Below are positions 62,801-64,000 of a stretch of 64,000 bases of DNA, one piece after another (positions within the stretch are counted from its first letter, which is position 1; the number at the start of each line of letters is the position of its first letter). The stretch spans positions 31,366,722 through 31,430,721 of the forward strand of contig JAQNBH010000003.1 of assembly GCA_028752905.1 (NCBI GenBank), given 5' to 3'. The DNA is from Cladorhizidae sp. MBARI D1340-BT2 (taxonomy: Eukaryota > Porifera > Demospongiae > Poecilosclerida > Cladorhizidae). Both the position numbers and the translations under genes were made by a program. The notes under the pieces are model-generated. The model worked only from the letters and a program-made list of their open reading frames with translations. It ran no database searches and was not told the origin of the DNA.

Positions 62801-64000
62801 GAGCATATAGTCAATATTCCTGATGAAGGCTAGAGAATCTAGTCATTTTCCTGATGAAGGCTAGAGCATCTAGTCATTATTCCTGATGAAGGCTAGGGCA
62901 TCTAGTCATTATTCCTGATGAAGGCTAGAGCATCAAGTCATTATTCCTGATGAAGGCTAGAGCATCTAGTCATTATTCCTGATAAAGGCTAGAGCATCTA
63001 GTCATTATTCCTGATGAAGGATAGAGCATCTAGTCTTTATTCCTGATGAAGGCTAGATCATCTAGTCATTATTCCTGATGAAGGCTGGAGTATCTAGTCA
63101 ATATTCCTGATGAAGGCTAGAGCATCTAGTCATTATTCCTAATGAAGGCTAGGCTAGAGCATCTAGTCATTATTCCTGATGACTAGAGCATCTAGTCATT
63201 ATTCCTGATAGTCATTATTCCAGATGAAGGCTGGAGCATCTAGTCATTATTCCTAATGAAGGCTAGAGCAGCTGGTCATTATTCCTTGATGAAGGCTATA
63301 GCATCTAGTCATTATTCCTTGATGAAGGCTACAGCATCTAGTCATTATTCCAGATAAAAGTCAGAGCATCTAGTCATTATTCAATGATGAAGGCTAGAGC
63401 ACCTAGTCATTATTGCTGATGAAGGTCAGAGCATCTAGTCATTATTCCTGATGATGGCTAGAGCATCTAGTCTCATTAGTCCTGATGAAGGCTAGAGCAT
63501 CTAGTCATTATTCCTGATGACTAGAGCATCTAGTCATTATTCCTGATAGTTATTATTCCTGGGAGCTTCTAGTCATTATTCCTGATGAAGGCTAGAGCAT
63601 TTAGTCATTATTCCTGAGCATCTAGTCATTATTCCTTGATGAAAGATAGAGCATCTAGTTATTATTCCTTGATGAAGGCTAGAGCATCTAGTCATTATTC
63701 CTGATGAAGGTCAGAGCATATAGTCATTATTCCTGATGAAGGCTAGAGCACCTAGTCATTATTTATGATGAAGGCTGGAGCATCTAGTCATTAAGGCTGG
63801 AGCATCTAGTCATTATTCCTGATGAAGACTAGAGCATATAGTCATTATTTCTGATGAAGGCTAGAGTATCTAATAATTATTCCTGATGAAGGCTATAGTC
63901 ATTATTCCTGATGAAGGCTAGAGCATCTAGACATTATTCCTGGAGCATCTAGTCATTATTCCTGATGAAGGCTAGAGCATCTAGTCATTATTCCTGATGA
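59880..64000 (+). repeat. ~2.10-kb near-identical tandem duplication at window end
   Basis: GACCAG (60201 and 62303), the CAGATAAAAGTC unit (near 61249 and 63351) and GGGAGCTTC (61459 and 63561) all repeat at 2,102 bp, so no length change has accumulated between the copies. I noticed only a few substitutions, for example TATAACTGATAAG versus TATTACTGATAAG and GATCATCAAG versus GAGCATCAAG. This is probably the youngest block duplication in the window. Copy 2 runs to or past the window end. Confidence 0.75.

Larger units (their letters stand above)
53378..64000 (+). repeat. 32-bp satellite array, right part
   Basis: This is the same 32-bp satellite in the same orientation, resuming directly at the right edge of the retrotransposon with the rest of the interrupted monomer (TAGAGCACCTAG...). 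It holds roughly 330 units by length/32 and runs off the window end. It carries the same variant vocabulary as the left part plus some subtypes found mainly here, such as GATGAATCTATAGCCCC, GAAGACCAGAGC and GGCTGGTGCATC. It is organised as a ~3.15-kb tandem duplication followed by a ~2.10-kb tandem duplication. No gene or open frame of note is present. Confidence 0.98.

Noticed and set aside
1..64000. Hammerhead ribozyme or box C/D RNA in each monomer (CTGATGA and a GTC triplet are present)
   Set aside because: The required GAAA core segment of a hammerhead is missing from the consensus unit, and I find no proper flanking stems. The C-box-like TGATGA and D-box-like CTGA overlap one another, so no C/D fold is possible within a unit. 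The match is probably chance in a fixed repeat.

Overview
The window is eukaryotic, almost certainly metazoan, non-genic DNA. About 58.5 kb of the 64 kb is one head-to-tail satellite/minisatellite array with a 32-bp monomer, running off both ends of the window. A single 5,540-bp LTR retrotransposon interrupts it at 47838-53377. I see no host gene, tRNA, rRNA, CRISPR or bacterial-type feature. The organism cannot be named. The element type (a Gmr1-like Ty3/gypsy element with a SCAN-related capsid) is best known from fish, tunicates and echinoderms, so an aquatic deuterostome is a reasonable but unproven guess.

Left array (1-47837) and right array (53378-64000): the monomer is AT-rich and every sampled copy lies in the same orientation. 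It contains an imperfect dyad around CTAGA-GCA-TCTAG. Stop codons in all frames, together with a length not divisible by three, make it non-coding. Single-base and short-indel monomer variants recur in fixed order, so the array has several nested higher orders: a ~2.42-kb super-repeat at the left, a ~6.8-kb block copied at ~10.8 kb distance, and copies at offsets of ~9.1, 9.58, 2.67-2.70, 11.02, 2.64, 2.32, 3.15 and 2.10 kb. The last two, near the right end, look very recent. This is the pattern expected from repeated unequal exchange or amplification of multi-kb blocks.

Retrotransposon (47838-53377): it has two LTRs of 429 bp identical at every position, an 11-bp perfect terminal inverted repeat in each LTR, a 5-bp target duplication (TAGAG) inside a satellite monomer, a primer-binding site matching the 3' end of a leucine tRNA, and a polypurine tract. 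Its coding region reads capsid (SCAN-like), zinc knuckle, protease, integrase, reverse transcriptase, RNase H. Integrase lies before reverse transcriptase, the reverse of ordinary Ty3/gypsy elements.

The copy is broken in three visible ways: a frame change at a (CT)6 run in gag, an asparagine in place of the zinc-knuckle histidine, and a ~170-bp AT-rich insertion that stops translation inside RNase H. Identical LTRs with a damaged interior suggest recent mobilisation by another copy's proteins, or very recent damage. The satellite paralogues at offsets of 2.3, 5.0 and 16.0 kb upstream lack the element, so it landed after those blocks were duplicated.
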